From positions 1-64,000 of the forward strand of contig JALEZZ010000037.1 in assembly GCA_022773585.1 (NCBI GenBank): 64,000 nucleotides of DNA, given 5' to 3'. Below the pieces are notes generated by a model. That model saw only the letters and a list, made by a program, of their open reading frames with translations. It did no database searches and had not been told where the DNA came from. A program made the position numbers and the translations under genes. The DNA comes from Selenomonas sp. Its GTDB lineage: Bacteria; Bacillota; Negativicutes; Selenomonadales; Selenomonadaceae. Position 1 is the stretch's first letter; each line of letters starts with the position of its first letter. Below are positions 25,368-33,541 of this stretch, piece by piece.

Positions 25368-27827
25368 ATGAAGTATCTACTTGCACGTTTCGCCAATCTC
25401 GAAGAAGGGCAGCAGCAGGAGAGCTTTCTCGTGCTGCTGCTCTTCGCGCTTTCGCTCGGCATCTTCTGCGCGGCGGAATTGCCGTGGAAGCTGCCCGCCA
25501 CCATGCTCGGCGGCGCGTTCGTGCTTTTGCTCATCACATCCGCCGCCCTCGTCTTCCGCAGGAGCCGCTGGGCCTTCCTTCCGCTCCTGTTGCTTTTCCT
25601 CGTGCTTGGCGCTCTGCGATTTGTGACAGCCGACGCCCTGCCTGCGAATGACATTTCTGCCTTTGCCCGTCAGGACGTCCATGTGACGGGCCGCCTCGTC
25701 GAAGAACCGCGCATCACCGAAGATGCGGCGGGACAGACGAAAATCCGCTATCATGTCGAAGCCGAATCCATCCGCCAGCACGGCGAAGCGCCAGAGGCGG
25801 CGTGTGGCGGGCTCTACATCTACAGCCGCCCGCAGGAGGGGCAGGACGTGCCGGACGCCAAAATCGGAGACGTCGTCGAAGCCTCGGGCAAAGTGCGTCT
25901 GCCGCACGGCTACCAGAATCCCGGCCAGCTCGACACGAAGCTCTTATTGCGCGTGCAGGGCATCACGGCGTCGGTTGCGGTCGGCAAGGCGGGTGTGCGT
26001 GTGACGCCGGAGGAGCATCCGACACTCGCGATGCAGCTCATGCGGCGCATCGCGGCCATTCGCGAGCACTATGCAGCAAGCATGGCCGAGGTCATGCCGG
26101 AGCATGATGCGGCGGCGATTTTTGCGATGCTGTTCGGCGGCTATGACGGCATCGATCCGGCGCTGCTGATTTCATTCACCACAACGGGCATCATTCATAT
26201 TCTTTCAGTCTCGGGCTCGCATATCTCGCTCTTGGCGGCTGTGCTTGCCTGGTTTGGCGGCCTCCTGCGCCTGCCGCGCCTCGTGACGGCGGGGCTCGTG
26301 CTTTTCGCCATCACGGTTTATACGCTGCTCGCGGGCTGCGTGCCGCCGGTGTTGCGCGCGGCGGCCATGGGCGGGCTGACGTTTCTGGCACTGGCGCTCG
26401 GACGGGAGCGCGACGCGCGGCGGCTTCTGCTGATTGTCGGCATCGGGATGCTTTTGCTCTGGCCGCTCTTGCTGTTTCACATCAGCTTCCAGCTCTCGTT
26501 CCTTGCGACGGCCGGGCTCATCTACCTCGCGCCAGGGCTCGGCCGCTGGCTTGCGGCGCGCGGCCTGCCGCGCTTCCTCGCCGGGAGTTTTGCACTTTCC
26601 ATCAGCGCGCAGGGCGCGACGCTGCCGGTCATCGCCTGGTATTTCAACCAGCTTTCGCTCTCATGCCTGCTCGCGAACCTCATCGTCGTGCCAATCGTCG
26701 AGCTCATGATCGTCTTCGGCCTGTTCGCGGGCCTCGTCGGCTGGCTCATCGCGCCGCTCGGCAAGATCGTCTTTGCGCTCGACAGCCTGCTCCTCGGCCT
26801 CGTGCGCGAGATGACGCGCATCCTCGCGGAGCTGCCGGGCAGCATGGTCTGGGTGCCGACGCCGGGGCCGCTTGCCTGCTTCCTTTATTATCTTGGGCTT
26901 GGCGCATGTTTGCTGCCAGACGAAAAAAAGCAGGCGGCATCCGCCTTCCTCAAGACGCATCGGCGGCAGGGGCTTGCTGGTCTCGCAGCCGTTCTTGTCT
27001 TCTGCCTTGCGGCGCATCTCGCGCGGCCGAACGAGACGACCGTGCATTTCATCGACGTCGGGCAGGGCGATGCCGCGCTCGTCGTCACGCCGCACGGCCA
27101 TGCGTTTCTCGTCGATACGGGCGGCACGCGTGACGGTGCATTCGATGTCGGTTCGCGTGTCGATGTGCCGTATCTCCTGCACTATGGCATCCATTCCGTC
27201 GATGCGATTTTCCTTTCCCATGCGCACGAAGACCATGCGGCGGGCGCGGGTGCCGTCCTGCGCCTGCTGCCCGTCCAGCATGTCTTCACGTCGAGCGAGG
27301 GTCGCGAGATGTACGCAAAGAGCATGGGCCTTTCGACGGCGGATCCAGCGCTCCAGAAATTTGCGTCGCTCGAGACGGGCAGCCGCTACGAAATCGACGG
27401 CGTGACGGTCGAAGTCGTCTCTGCGCCGACCGCCGAGGAAGCGCAGGCGCAGGGCGGTGCGAATGGCAACGAGGCCTGCGACGTCGTGCGCGTGCAGTAT
27501 GGAAAGGCATCGTTTCTTTTCACGGGCGATATGACAAAGGAACAGGAAGCGCAGCTGCTCACAGACGGCCGCGACGTCTCTGCGACCGTGCTCAAAGTCG
27601 GTCATCACGGCTCGAACACGTCATCGAGCGAGCCGTTCCTGCGCGCCGTCGCGCCGCGCTGCGCCGTCATCTCCGTCGGCGCCGACAATACGTTCGGCCA
27701 CCCGAAGCCCGAAGTCCTCGAGCGATTCGCCAGCCTCGCCATCCCCGTCCTGCGCACGGATTTGCAGGGTGCCGTCGTGTTCCATACGGATGGAACGAAA
27801 ATATCTTATGAGACTTACGTGAAGTGA
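25368..27827 (+). CDS. comEC: DNA internalisation protein ComEC/Rec2
   Basis: The 819-residue polytopic channel protein takes single-stranded DNA across the inner membrane during transformation. It shows the N-terminal DUF4131 region with several helices, the Competence domain in the middle (FTTTGIIHILSVSGSHISLL is a conserved region, split here as GIIHILSVSGSHISLL), and a C-terminal metallo-beta-lactamase-like domain (FIDVGQGDAALVV, SHAHEDHAAGA, TGDMTKEQE, GHHGSNTSS). All segments are present and in frame, so the gene looks functional. ATG 25368 is the first good start, with a weak Shine-Dalgarno. Confidence 0.95.
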   Translation: MKYLLARFANLEEGQQQESFLVLLLFALSLGIFCAAELPWKLPATMLGGAFVLLLITSAALVFRRSRWAFLPLLLLFLVLGALRFVTADALPANDISAFARQDVHVTGRLVEEPRITEDAAGQTKIRYHVEAESIRQHGEAPEAACGGLYIYSRPQEGQDVPDAKIGDVVEASGKVRLPHGYQNPGQLDTKLLLRVQGITASVAVGKAGVRVTPEEHPTLAMQLMRRIAAIREHYAASMAEVMPEHDAAAIFAMLFGGYDGIDPALLISFTTTGIIHILSVSGSHISLLAAVLAWFGGLLRLPRLVTAGLVLFAITVYTLLAGCVPPVLRAAAMGGLTFLALALGRERDARRLLLIVGIGMLLLWPLLLFHISFQLSFLATAGLIYLAPGLGRWLAARGLPRFLAGSFALSISAQGATLPVIAWYFNQLSLSCLLANLIVVPIVELMIVFGLFAGLVGWLIAPLGKIVFALDSLLLGLVREMTRILAELPGSMVWVPTPGPLACFLYYLGLGACLLPDEKKQAASAFLKTHRRQGLAGLAAVLVFCLAAHLARPNETTVHFIDVGQGDAALVVTPHGHAFLVDTGGTRDGAFDVGSRVDVPYLLHYGIHSVDAIFLSHAHEDHAAGAGAVLRLLPVQHVFTSSEGREMYAKSMGLSTADPALQKFASLETGSRYEIDGVTVEVVSAPTAEEAQAQGGANGNEACDVVRVQYGKASFLFTGDMTKEQEAQLLTDGRDVSATVLKVGHHGSNTSSSEPFLRAVAPRCAVISVGADNTFGHPKPEVLERFASLAIPVLRTDLQGAVVFHTDGTKISYETYVK

Positions 27828-27840
27828 TTCTCGTATTTTA

Positions 27841-28134
27841 GCCTCCCTCTCAGAGGGTAATGTCATTAAGTTAAGCATAAGGCCCGCAAACTCTTGCCTC
27901 CCTCTCCGAGGGAGGGGAACCGCGTTAGCGGTGGTGGGTGTGTCGAAGGTAGGATGTAGCCACAAGTTCGATTGCATCTGCGAAGGTACGTCTTCGCAGA
28001 TACCAATCCTGTGATCCGATTCATCCTACCTTCGACACACCCCCAGTCAGCTTCGCTGCCAGCCCCCTCGGAGAGGGGGCCTGTGTTCGCTGGATTTTCG
28101 CTAACTTAATGACATTGCCCTCTGTGAGGGGGCC
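27841..28134. repeat. Composite palindromic element, 294 bp, between comEC and the CYTH gene
   Basis: No gene. The stretch is a long imperfect palindrome. The outer arms share a perfect 15-bp inverted repeat (AATGTCATTAAGTTA at 27859-27873, complement at 28102-28116). A repeat module follows inside each arm: hairpin plus ACCGCGTTAGCGGTGG on the left, GCTGGCAGCGAAGCTGACTG reading inward from the right. A perfect 21-bp inner inverted repeat (27936-27956 with 28022-28042) encloses a 65-bp core that itself holds a hairpin, ATCTGCGAAG...CTTCGCAGAT. The whole could fold into a cruciform or a long stem in RNA. Confidence 0.9.
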
Positions 28135-28206
28135 AATAAGAAACAACTCGTGTCTTTCTCACAACAATATGGTAAGATAAAAGAAAACGAAGGAGGAGGA
28201 ATCCCT

Positions 28207-28686
28207 ATGGGCGTAGAAATCGAGCGCAAGTTCCTCGTGCAGCCGTCGTGGCATCCTGCCGCATCAGGCGAGGAGATTGCGCAGGGGTATCTTTCATCCG
28301 TGCCGGAGCGCACAGTGCGCGTGCGCATCCGAGGCGCGAAAGGCTATCTGACGGTCAAGGGGAAGAACGGCGGCGCGGATGCGGCGCGGCGAGCGGAGTT
28401 CGAGTATGAGATTCCCGTTGCCGACGCCCGCGCGATGCTCGCGCTCTGCGAACCGGGCCTCTGCGAGAAAGTCCGCCATCTCGAGCGGGCGGCCGACGGC
28501 CATGACTGGGAAATCGATGTCTTTCATGGCAGGAACGAGGGCCTTATCGTCGCCGAGGTGGAGCTCGGCGCGGAAGACGAGCCGTTCGAGCGGCCAAGCT
28601 GGCTCGGCAAGGAAGTCACAGGCGACGAACGCTACTACAATTCGAGCCTGGCGCAGCATCCCTATGAAACATGGAAGCAATTATGA
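28207..28686 (+). CDS. CYTH-domain protein (triphosphate tunnel metalloenzyme family)
   Basis: A 159-residue CYTH protein. The N-terminal signature VEIERKFLV holds the family E-x-E-x-K. Basic and acidic tunnel residues recur in RTVRVRIRG, YLTVKG, RAEFEYEI and IVAEVELG. Members hydrolyse tripolyphosphate or make cyclic AMP; residues here do not decide between them, though small bacterial CYTH proteins are most often inorganic triphosphatases. ATG 28207 has GAAGGAGGAGG upstream. A candidate extended -10 (TGGTAAGAT) lies at about 28168-28176. The nitroreductase gene follows after 34 bp. Confidence 0.87.
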   Translation: MGVEIERKFLVQPSWHPAASGEEIAQGYLSSVPERTVRVRIRGAKGYLTVKGKNGGADAARRAEFEYEIPVADARAMLALCEPGLCEKVRHLERAADGHDWEIDVFHGRNEGLIVAEVELGAEDEPFERPSWLGKEVTGDERYYNSSLAQHPYETWKQL

Positions 28687-28720
28687 GAAAAGCACCTGTT
28701 GAAAATCGGAGGAAACGATC

Positions 28721-29239
28721 ATGGAATTTACTGACGTCATCCAGAACCGCTATGCCTGCAAGAAATTTGACGGCACGCCCGTTGCGAAAGAAGCGCTCGA
28801 CGCCATCCTCGCGGCCGGCCGCCTCGCGCCGACAGCGAAGAATTTGCAGGAGCAGCATGTCTATGTCATCCAGTCCGAGGAAGGGCTGAAAAAAATCGAC
28901 GAGCTCACGCCCTGCCGCTATGGCGCGCCCGTCGTGCTGCTCGTTGCGTTTGACACGACGAATGTCTTCACGTATCCGGGCGACAAATACAAGAGCGGCG
29001 TCGAGGATGCGACGATTGTTGCGACGCACCTCTGCCTCGCGGCGACAAATGCCGGCATCGAGAACTGCTGGCTGAACTTCTTCGACCCCGACAAGGCAAA
29101 AGAACTTTTCGGCCTGCCGGAAAACGAGCAGGTCGTCATGCTCCTCGACCTCGGCCACGCCGCCGACGTCCCAGCCGGCAAGCCGCTGAAAAATCATACA
29201 AGCCGCAAGCCCATTGATGAAACTGTAACGTATCTTTGA
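28721..29239 (+). CDS. Nitroreductase-family flavoprotein
   Basis: A 172-residue FMN-dependent oxidoreductase. The N-terminal FMN-phosphate motif NRYACKKFDG is followed by LAAGRLAPTAKNLQEQ, a dimer-fold helix region (ATIVATHLCLAATNAGIENCW) and the end GKPLKNHTSRKPIDE. It is at the short end of the family (170-200 residues). The physiological substrate is unknown. GGAGGAAACG precedes the ATG, and it probably shares a transcript with the CYTH gene. Confidence 0.9.
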   Translation: MEFTDVIQNRYACKKFDGTPVAKEALDAILAAGRLAPTAKNLQEQHVYVIQSEEGLKKIDELTPCRYGAPVVLLVAFDTTNVFTYPGDKYKSGVEDATIVATHLCLAATNAGIENCWLNFFDPDKAKELFGLPENEQVVMLLDLGHAADVPAGKPLKNHTSRKPIDETVTYL

Positions 29240-29245
29240 AGGAAA

Positions 29246-29449
29246 GGCTCCCTCTCAGAGGGAGCTGGCGCCGATAGGCGACTGAAGGAGTCTCACAAGA
29301 TAGACGATTTTGATTCTAGATTCCTGCTTATGCGGGTTGCGTAATTGCTTTTTGGGATGCCCGTGTAAGCTGCAATCGAACATCTCATATGCCCATCTTG
29401 TGAGACTCCCACCACCGCTTCGCGGTTCCCCTCCCTCTGAGAGGGAGGC
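29246..29449. repeat. Composite palindromic element, 204 bp, between the nitroreductase and helicase genes
   Basis: No gene. The left arm is a module with hairpin GGCTCCCTC...GAGGGAGC plus GCTGGCGCCGATAGGCGACTG. The right arm, read inward on the other strand, is GCCTCCCTC...GAGGGAGG plus AACCGCGAAGCGGTGG. A perfect 15-bp inner inverted repeat (GGAGTCTCACAAGAT at 29287-29301, complement at 29395-29409) joins them around a roughly 90-bp core that is itself weakly palindromic. Confidence 0.9.
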
Positions 29450-29464
29450 AAGGAGATACCATCT

Positions 29465-32062
29465 ATGTTAGAACTTCTCAACCTCAACGCCAAGCAACGT
29501 TCCGTCGCAGAAAATCTCGACGCCCATATTCTCCTGACTGCCCCGGCTGGCACGGGCAAGACGGACACTTTGGCCTACCGCATCGCGAACATTCTCGATG
29601 CCGGCCGCGCCGAGCCTGAGGAAGTGCTCTGCCTGACGTTCACGAACAAGGCGTGCCAGGAGATGCGGGACCGCATCGAGCTGCGGGCGGGCGAGCCGGG
29701 GAGCCGCGTCTGCGTGCGGACGTTCCACAGCTTCTGCTACGACATCATCAAGTCTGAGGCCAAGCGTCATTCCGACCTCTTCACGGATTTCGTGATTTTC
29801 GACGAGTCTGACTGCCGCACGCTGATCCGCGACCTCATGGGCGAAGACCTCGACGTGCCCGCCGCGACGCTCGCGCGCCTGCTGGCATTCACGAAGGAAA
29901 AGCTCGCAGTCTGGGACATCCTGACGGGCGATCCTGCCGCCGATGCCAAGGCCGTCGTCGCGCGCATCTATCGCGAGGCGAAAGACGATTTCGCGGCCAT
30001 CTGCGTCGATGACCATTACCAGCGCCTGCCGCGCCTCGTCGAGGGCTGGCAGGTCTGGGGCGCGTCGTTTCTGCGGCGCTACGACATGCGCTTGCAGGAG
30101 GCGCACGGCCTCGACTTCACCGACCTCATCGTGCGGGCGAAGCGGCTGCTGCGCGAGCGCGAAATCGCGCAGCGCTGGGCAGCGCGGTTTCAGTACATCA
30201 ACATCGACGAGGCGCAGGACACGAGCACGCTCGAATATGGCATTTTAGAGCGCATCTTTGGCAAGAGCAAGATTCTCTTGGCAGGCGACCTTTTTCAGAC
30301 CATCTACGGCTGGCGCGGCTCGCATCCCGAAGTCGTCGTGCGCCGCTTCGAGAAAACGCATCATCCCGAGAAAATCGTGCTGTCCGAAAATTATCGCTCG
30401 ACGCGCACGCTGCTCAAAGCCTCGTTCGGCGCGCTCGAGCGCCTGTTCCCGAAGCGCGTCGCCAAGGTCTATCCCGATGGCTTTGCGGCCGAGAGCACGG
30501 AGGAAGGTGCGCCCGTCGAAGTGAAAGGTGCGGCCGATTTTGCCGAGGAAGCGCAGTGGATCTACTACCGCATTCTCGAGCTCCCCGTGACGGATTATTC
30601 GCGCGTCGCCATCCTCGTGCGCAGCAACCGCTACGCGAAAGAACTTTCGGCGCAGTTCCGCGCCATCGGCCAGCACGTCGGCGGCGAGGCGCTGCCGTTC
30701 CTGCTGATTGATGACACGCGCTTCTTCCAGCGACAGGAGGTCAAGGATGCGCTGGCGTTCCTGCGCCTCGCGGTCAACCGCCACGATGTCGCGAGCCTCA
30801 TGCGCGTGCTCGGCCGCTATGTGCGCGGCGTCGGCCCTGCCGCCATCCGCACGATTTCCTCGCAGGAATATCGCCGCGCGGGCGTCCGCATGACGGATTA
30901 TCTCGATCCGGCTGCGCGCGAGGCGGGCGACCCGTTTGCGCCGCTCGTCGATGCGCTGGCCGCTGGGAACGTCGTCGTTTTCGATGTTGAATCGACAGGC
31001 CTCGATACGGCGCATGACGAAATCGTGCAGATTGCGGGCGTGCGTCTCGCGCCGGATGGCAGCATCAAAGAAAAATTCATGCGGTATCTCTGCCCGACGC
31101 AGCCCATCAGCCCGGGCGCGGAAGCCACGCATCATCTGACGCTGGCGTTCCTGCGCGAGCACGGCGAAGACCCTGCCGCCGTCCTGCGTGATTTCTGCGC
31201 GTTCGCGGCGGGCAGCGTCATCGTCGGGCACAACGTTACGTACGACCTGCGCATCCTCGGCAGCCAGCTCGCACGCCTCGGCCTACCGCCGCTTGCATAT
31301 CCCATGTATTTCGACACGCTCGACATCTTCCGCCGCTTTCATCCGAACCTGCCGAATCACCGGCTCGAATACCTCGGGCAGGTCTGCGAGGTCACGCACG
31401 CCTCGTCGCATGATGCATTCGATGACATCTGCGCGACGGCGGAGATTCTCTGCTACGCCGTGGGGCACGACATCCGGCCGACAGCTGCGGCGCGCCGCGC
31501 CTGCATGGAGAAATATCTCGACGTCTTTGCGCCGCTCGCGGAAAAGCTCGCGCTCCTGCGCGCGCAGGCGACGGAGCTCCGTCCGTGGCAGACGCTCGGC
31601 CAGATTGTGCTCGAGACGGGCATGGCCGACTACTACAAGAAGCGCCACGAGGAAAACCGCGTCGAGAACCTCCGCGACCTCTTCCGCCGCGCGAAGGAGC
31701 TCGATGACAAGGAGCTCCCGCCCGTTGATGCCGTCTACCAGTTCCTCAGGTACACGACGCTCTCGACGACCGACCTTGACGCGCTGACGAAGAAAAAGAA
31801 GATTCCCATCATCACGATTCATCAGGCCAAGGGCGCGGAGTTCGACGACGTCTTCCTCGCGGGTCTCCAGCAGGGCACATTTCCCGGCCTGCCTGCGCTC
31901 AAGAAGAAAGACACCAGCGAGGAAAAGCGCCTGTTCTACGTCGCCATCACGCGCGCGAAGCGGCAGCTCTTCCTCTCGTGGTGCCAGTTCCGCTACGGCC
32001 ATTACCAGCACGAAAGCGAGTTCATCCGGACGCTGCCGCAGGAGTGCGTGCGGCGGGTGTGA
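29465..32062 (+). CDS. UvrD/Rep-type helicase with an embedded DnaQ-like 3'-5' exonuclease
   Basis: The 865-residue SF1A helicase has Walker A APAGTGKTDTLAYR (about residue 30), CLTFTNKACQEMRDRIE, the DExx box YINIDEAQDTS (about 244), GDLFQTIYGWRGS, and in the C-terminal part TIHQAKGAEFDDVF (about 780) and FYVAITRAKRQL. Between about residues 500 and 665 a complete DEDDh exonuclease is inserted: VVFDVESTGLDT, IVGHNVTYD and SSHDAFDDICATAE. The insertion falls in the region of the 2B subdomain. The combination suggests DNA unwinding with 3'-5' trimming in repair or recombination. niaR follows at once. Confidence 0.92.
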   Translation: MLELLNLNAKQRSVAENLDAHILLTAPAGTGKTDTLAYRIANILDAGRAEPEEVLCLTFTNKACQEMRDRIELRAGEPGSRVCVRTFHSFCYDIIKSEAKRHSDLFTDFVIFDESDCRTLIRDLMGEDLDVPAATLARLLAFTKEKLAVWDILTGDPAADAKAVVARIYREAKDDFAAICVDDHYQRLPRLVEGWQVWGASFLRRYDMRLQEAHGLDFTDLIVRAKRLLREREIAQRWAARFQYINIDEAQDTSTLEYGILERIFGKSKILLAGDLFQTIYGWRGSHPEVVVRRFEKTHHPEKIVLSENYRSTRTLLKASFGALERLFPKRVAKVYPDGFAAESTEEGAPVEVKGAADFAEEAQWIYYRILELPVTDYSRVAILVRSNRYAKELSAQFRAIGQHVGGEALPFLLIDDTRFFQRQEVKDALAFLRLAVNRHDVASLMRVLGRYVRGVGPAAIRTISSQEYRRAGVRMTDYLDPAAREAGDPFAPLVDALAAGNVVVFDVESTGLDTAHDEIVQIAGVRLAPDGSIKEKFMRYLCPTQPISPGAEATHHLTLAFLREHGEDPAAVLRDFCAFAAGSVIVGHNVTYDLRILGSQLARLGLPPLAYPMYFDTLDIFRRFHPNLPNHRLEYLGQVCEVTHASSHDAFDDICATAEILCYAVGHDIRPTAAARRACMEKYLDVFAPLAEKLALLRAQATELRPWQTLGQIVLETGMADYYKKRHEENRVENLRDLFRRAKELDDKELPPVDAVYQFLRYTTLSTTDLDALTKKKKIPIITIHQAKGAEFDDVFLAGLQQGTFPGLPALKKKDTSEEKRLFYVAITRAKRQLFLSWCQFRYGHYQHESEFIRTLPQECVRRV

Positions 32063-32087
32063 TTTGCAAAGGAGGAAACCGGAAACC

Positions 32088-32609
32088 ATGACGACAGAAG
32101 AACGACGGCAGGAGCTCCTGCATCTCCTCACGCGCGCAGATGGTGCGCGGACGGGGACGGAGCTTGCGAAAAAGCTCGGCGTGAGCCGGCAGATCATCGT
32201 GGGGGACGTCAGCATCCTGCGCGCCGAGGGCGCGAAGATCCTCTCGACGCCGCGCGGATACCAGATGCTCGAAACATCGCCGGGCGTCATCGAAACGGTC
32301 GCCTGCCGCCATACGGCGGAGGAGATGGGCGCGGAGCTCGACGCGATGGTCGATAACGGCGTGACGGTGCGCGACGTCATCGTCGAGCATCCCGTCTATG
32401 GCGAGATTCGCGCCGACCTCATGATCGAGAGCCGCCGCGATGTCGCGGCCTTCGTGCGAAAGATGGAGGCCGCCGGCGCGCCGCCGCTTTCGCAGCTCAC
32501 GGCTGGCGTCCACCTGCATACGGTCGAGGCGAAGACGCGCGAAGAAATCGAGGACGCGCGAAAGGAACTTGCAAGGCTTGGCTTTCTCGCGACGAATGGC
32601 GATGCTTGA
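32088..32609 (+). CDS. niaR: Niacin-responsive transcriptional repressor NiaR
   Basis: The 173-residue repressor has an N-terminal winged helix (HTH_11: ELAKKLGVSRQIIVGDVSIL) and a C-terminal 3H domain, named for its conserved His residues, seen in CRHTAEE, VEHPVYGEI and GVHLHTVEA. NiaR proteins use nicotinate as corepressor and shut off niacin uptake and NAD synthesis genes. None of those genes is in the window. ATG 32088 is preceded by AAAGGAGGAAA. The stop codon lies in the loop of the terminator hairpin. Confidence 0.92.
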   Translation: MTTEERRQELLHLLTRADGARTGTELAKKLGVSRQIIVGDVSILRAEGAKILSTPRGYQMLETSPGVIETVACRHTAEEMGAELDAMVDNGVTVRDVIVEHPVYGEIRADLMIESRRDVAAFVRKMEAAGAPPLSQLTAGVHLHTVEAKTREEIEDARKELARLGFLATNGDA

Positions 32610-32624
32610 TTGCATCGCTTTTTT
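32599..32624 (+). terminator. Rho-independent terminator overlapping the end of niaR
   Basis: GCGATGC and GCATCGC form a 7-bp stem followed by six T residues. The stop codon TGA of niaR sits in the loop. Confidence 0.8.
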
Positions 32625-32656
32625 CGTATTGTGTCCGAAAGACACATCGAATGGTA

Positions 32657-32685
32657 GACGCAACAGGACAGACGTGGTAAAATAA
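32657..32685 (+). promoter_or_regulatory. Possible promoter for the HD-domain gene
   Basis: TAGACG and TAAAAT (32680-32685) are spaced by 17 bp, with TGG directly before the -10 box. Confidence 0.45.
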
Positions 32686-32718
32686 AGCGTATAGGTTTAC
32701 ACGAAAGGACGTTGCTTT

Positions 32719-33522
32719 TTGACGGACATATTGAAGGAAATGCATGTCTGGATGACGGCCTACATGAAGTCGTTCTACACGGCGGACGAAGAGGTCATGC
32801 AGGGCATCCGCATCAAGGAGCTGCATACGGGCTATGTGACAGGGCACATGGTTGCGCTCGCAAAAGAGCTCGGGCTCGATGCGCATGACCGGGCGCTCGC
32901 AGAAATCATGGGGCTCTTCCATGACGTCGGGCGCTTCCGCCAGTACATGCTTTACAAGACATTCAACGACGCGCAGTCGGAGGATCATGCAGTGCTCGCG
33001 CTCACGGTGCTCTCGGAGCTGCCGTTCATGAAAAAGCTGGCACCCGAGGACGAGGCGCTTGTGCGCTTTGCCATCGGCAACCATAATAAAAAGGAAATCG
33101 AGCCGACAGACGACAAGCGCCGCCTGCTGTTTGCGAAGATGCTGCGCGATGCGGACAAGCTCGACATCTACCGCGTGCTCGCACCGTTCCTCGACGAGAG
33201 CCATGCGGACGAGGCGCCGAAATTCATGGCAGGACTCAAGAGCCAGCAGGTGACGGAGCCGTTCGTGCAGGCACTCGTCGAGGGGCGTCAGGCCGACTAC
33301 CACGCGATTCGCACGCATGGCGACCGCAAGGTCGTGCGGCTGCTCTGGGTCTACGACATCAACTTCGCGTGGACGATGCGCAGCATCGTCGAGCGCGGCT
33401 ATATCGACCGCGTGATTCATGCGCTGCCGCATGGGCGTGAGCTGGCCATTGGCTTTGAAAAACTCAAATCTTACGTTGCAAAGAAATGCGCAGAGCAGGA
33501 CGTGCTTGCGGATTTTCAATAA
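32719..33522 (+). CDS. HD-domain phosphohydrolase of unknown substrate
   Basis: The 267-residue protein has the HD-superfamily metal motif: ELHTGYVTGHMVALA as the first His, GLFHDVGRFRQYM with the HD pair, SEDHAVLAL, and MLRDADKLDIYRVL with the last Asp. Members hydrolyse nucleotide phosphates or related phosphomonoesters; the substrate here is unknown. The start is TTG 32719, with GAAAGGA upstream. The end is followed by glnS after 19 bp, so the two may be co-transcribed. Confidence 0.85.
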   Translation: MTDILKEMHVWMTAYMKSFYTADEEVMQGIRIKELHTGYVTGHMVALAKELGLDAHDRALAEIMGLFHDVGRFRQYMLYKTFNDAQSEDHAVLALTVLSELPFMKKLAPEDEALVRFAIGNHNKKEIEPTDDKRRLLFAKMLRDADKLDIYRVLAPFLDESHADEAPKFMAGLKSQQVTEPFVQALVEGRQADYHAIRTHGDRKVVRLLWVYDINFAWTMRSIVERGYIDRVIHALPHGRELAIGFEKLKSYVAKKCAEQDVLADFQ

Positions 33523-33541
33523 ATTTTAAGGGGAGATCACT

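Noticed and set aside
27841-28134. CRISPR array or insertion sequence at the large palindrome
   Set aside because: There are no regularly spaced direct repeats and no transposase frame; the structure is an inverted, nested one.
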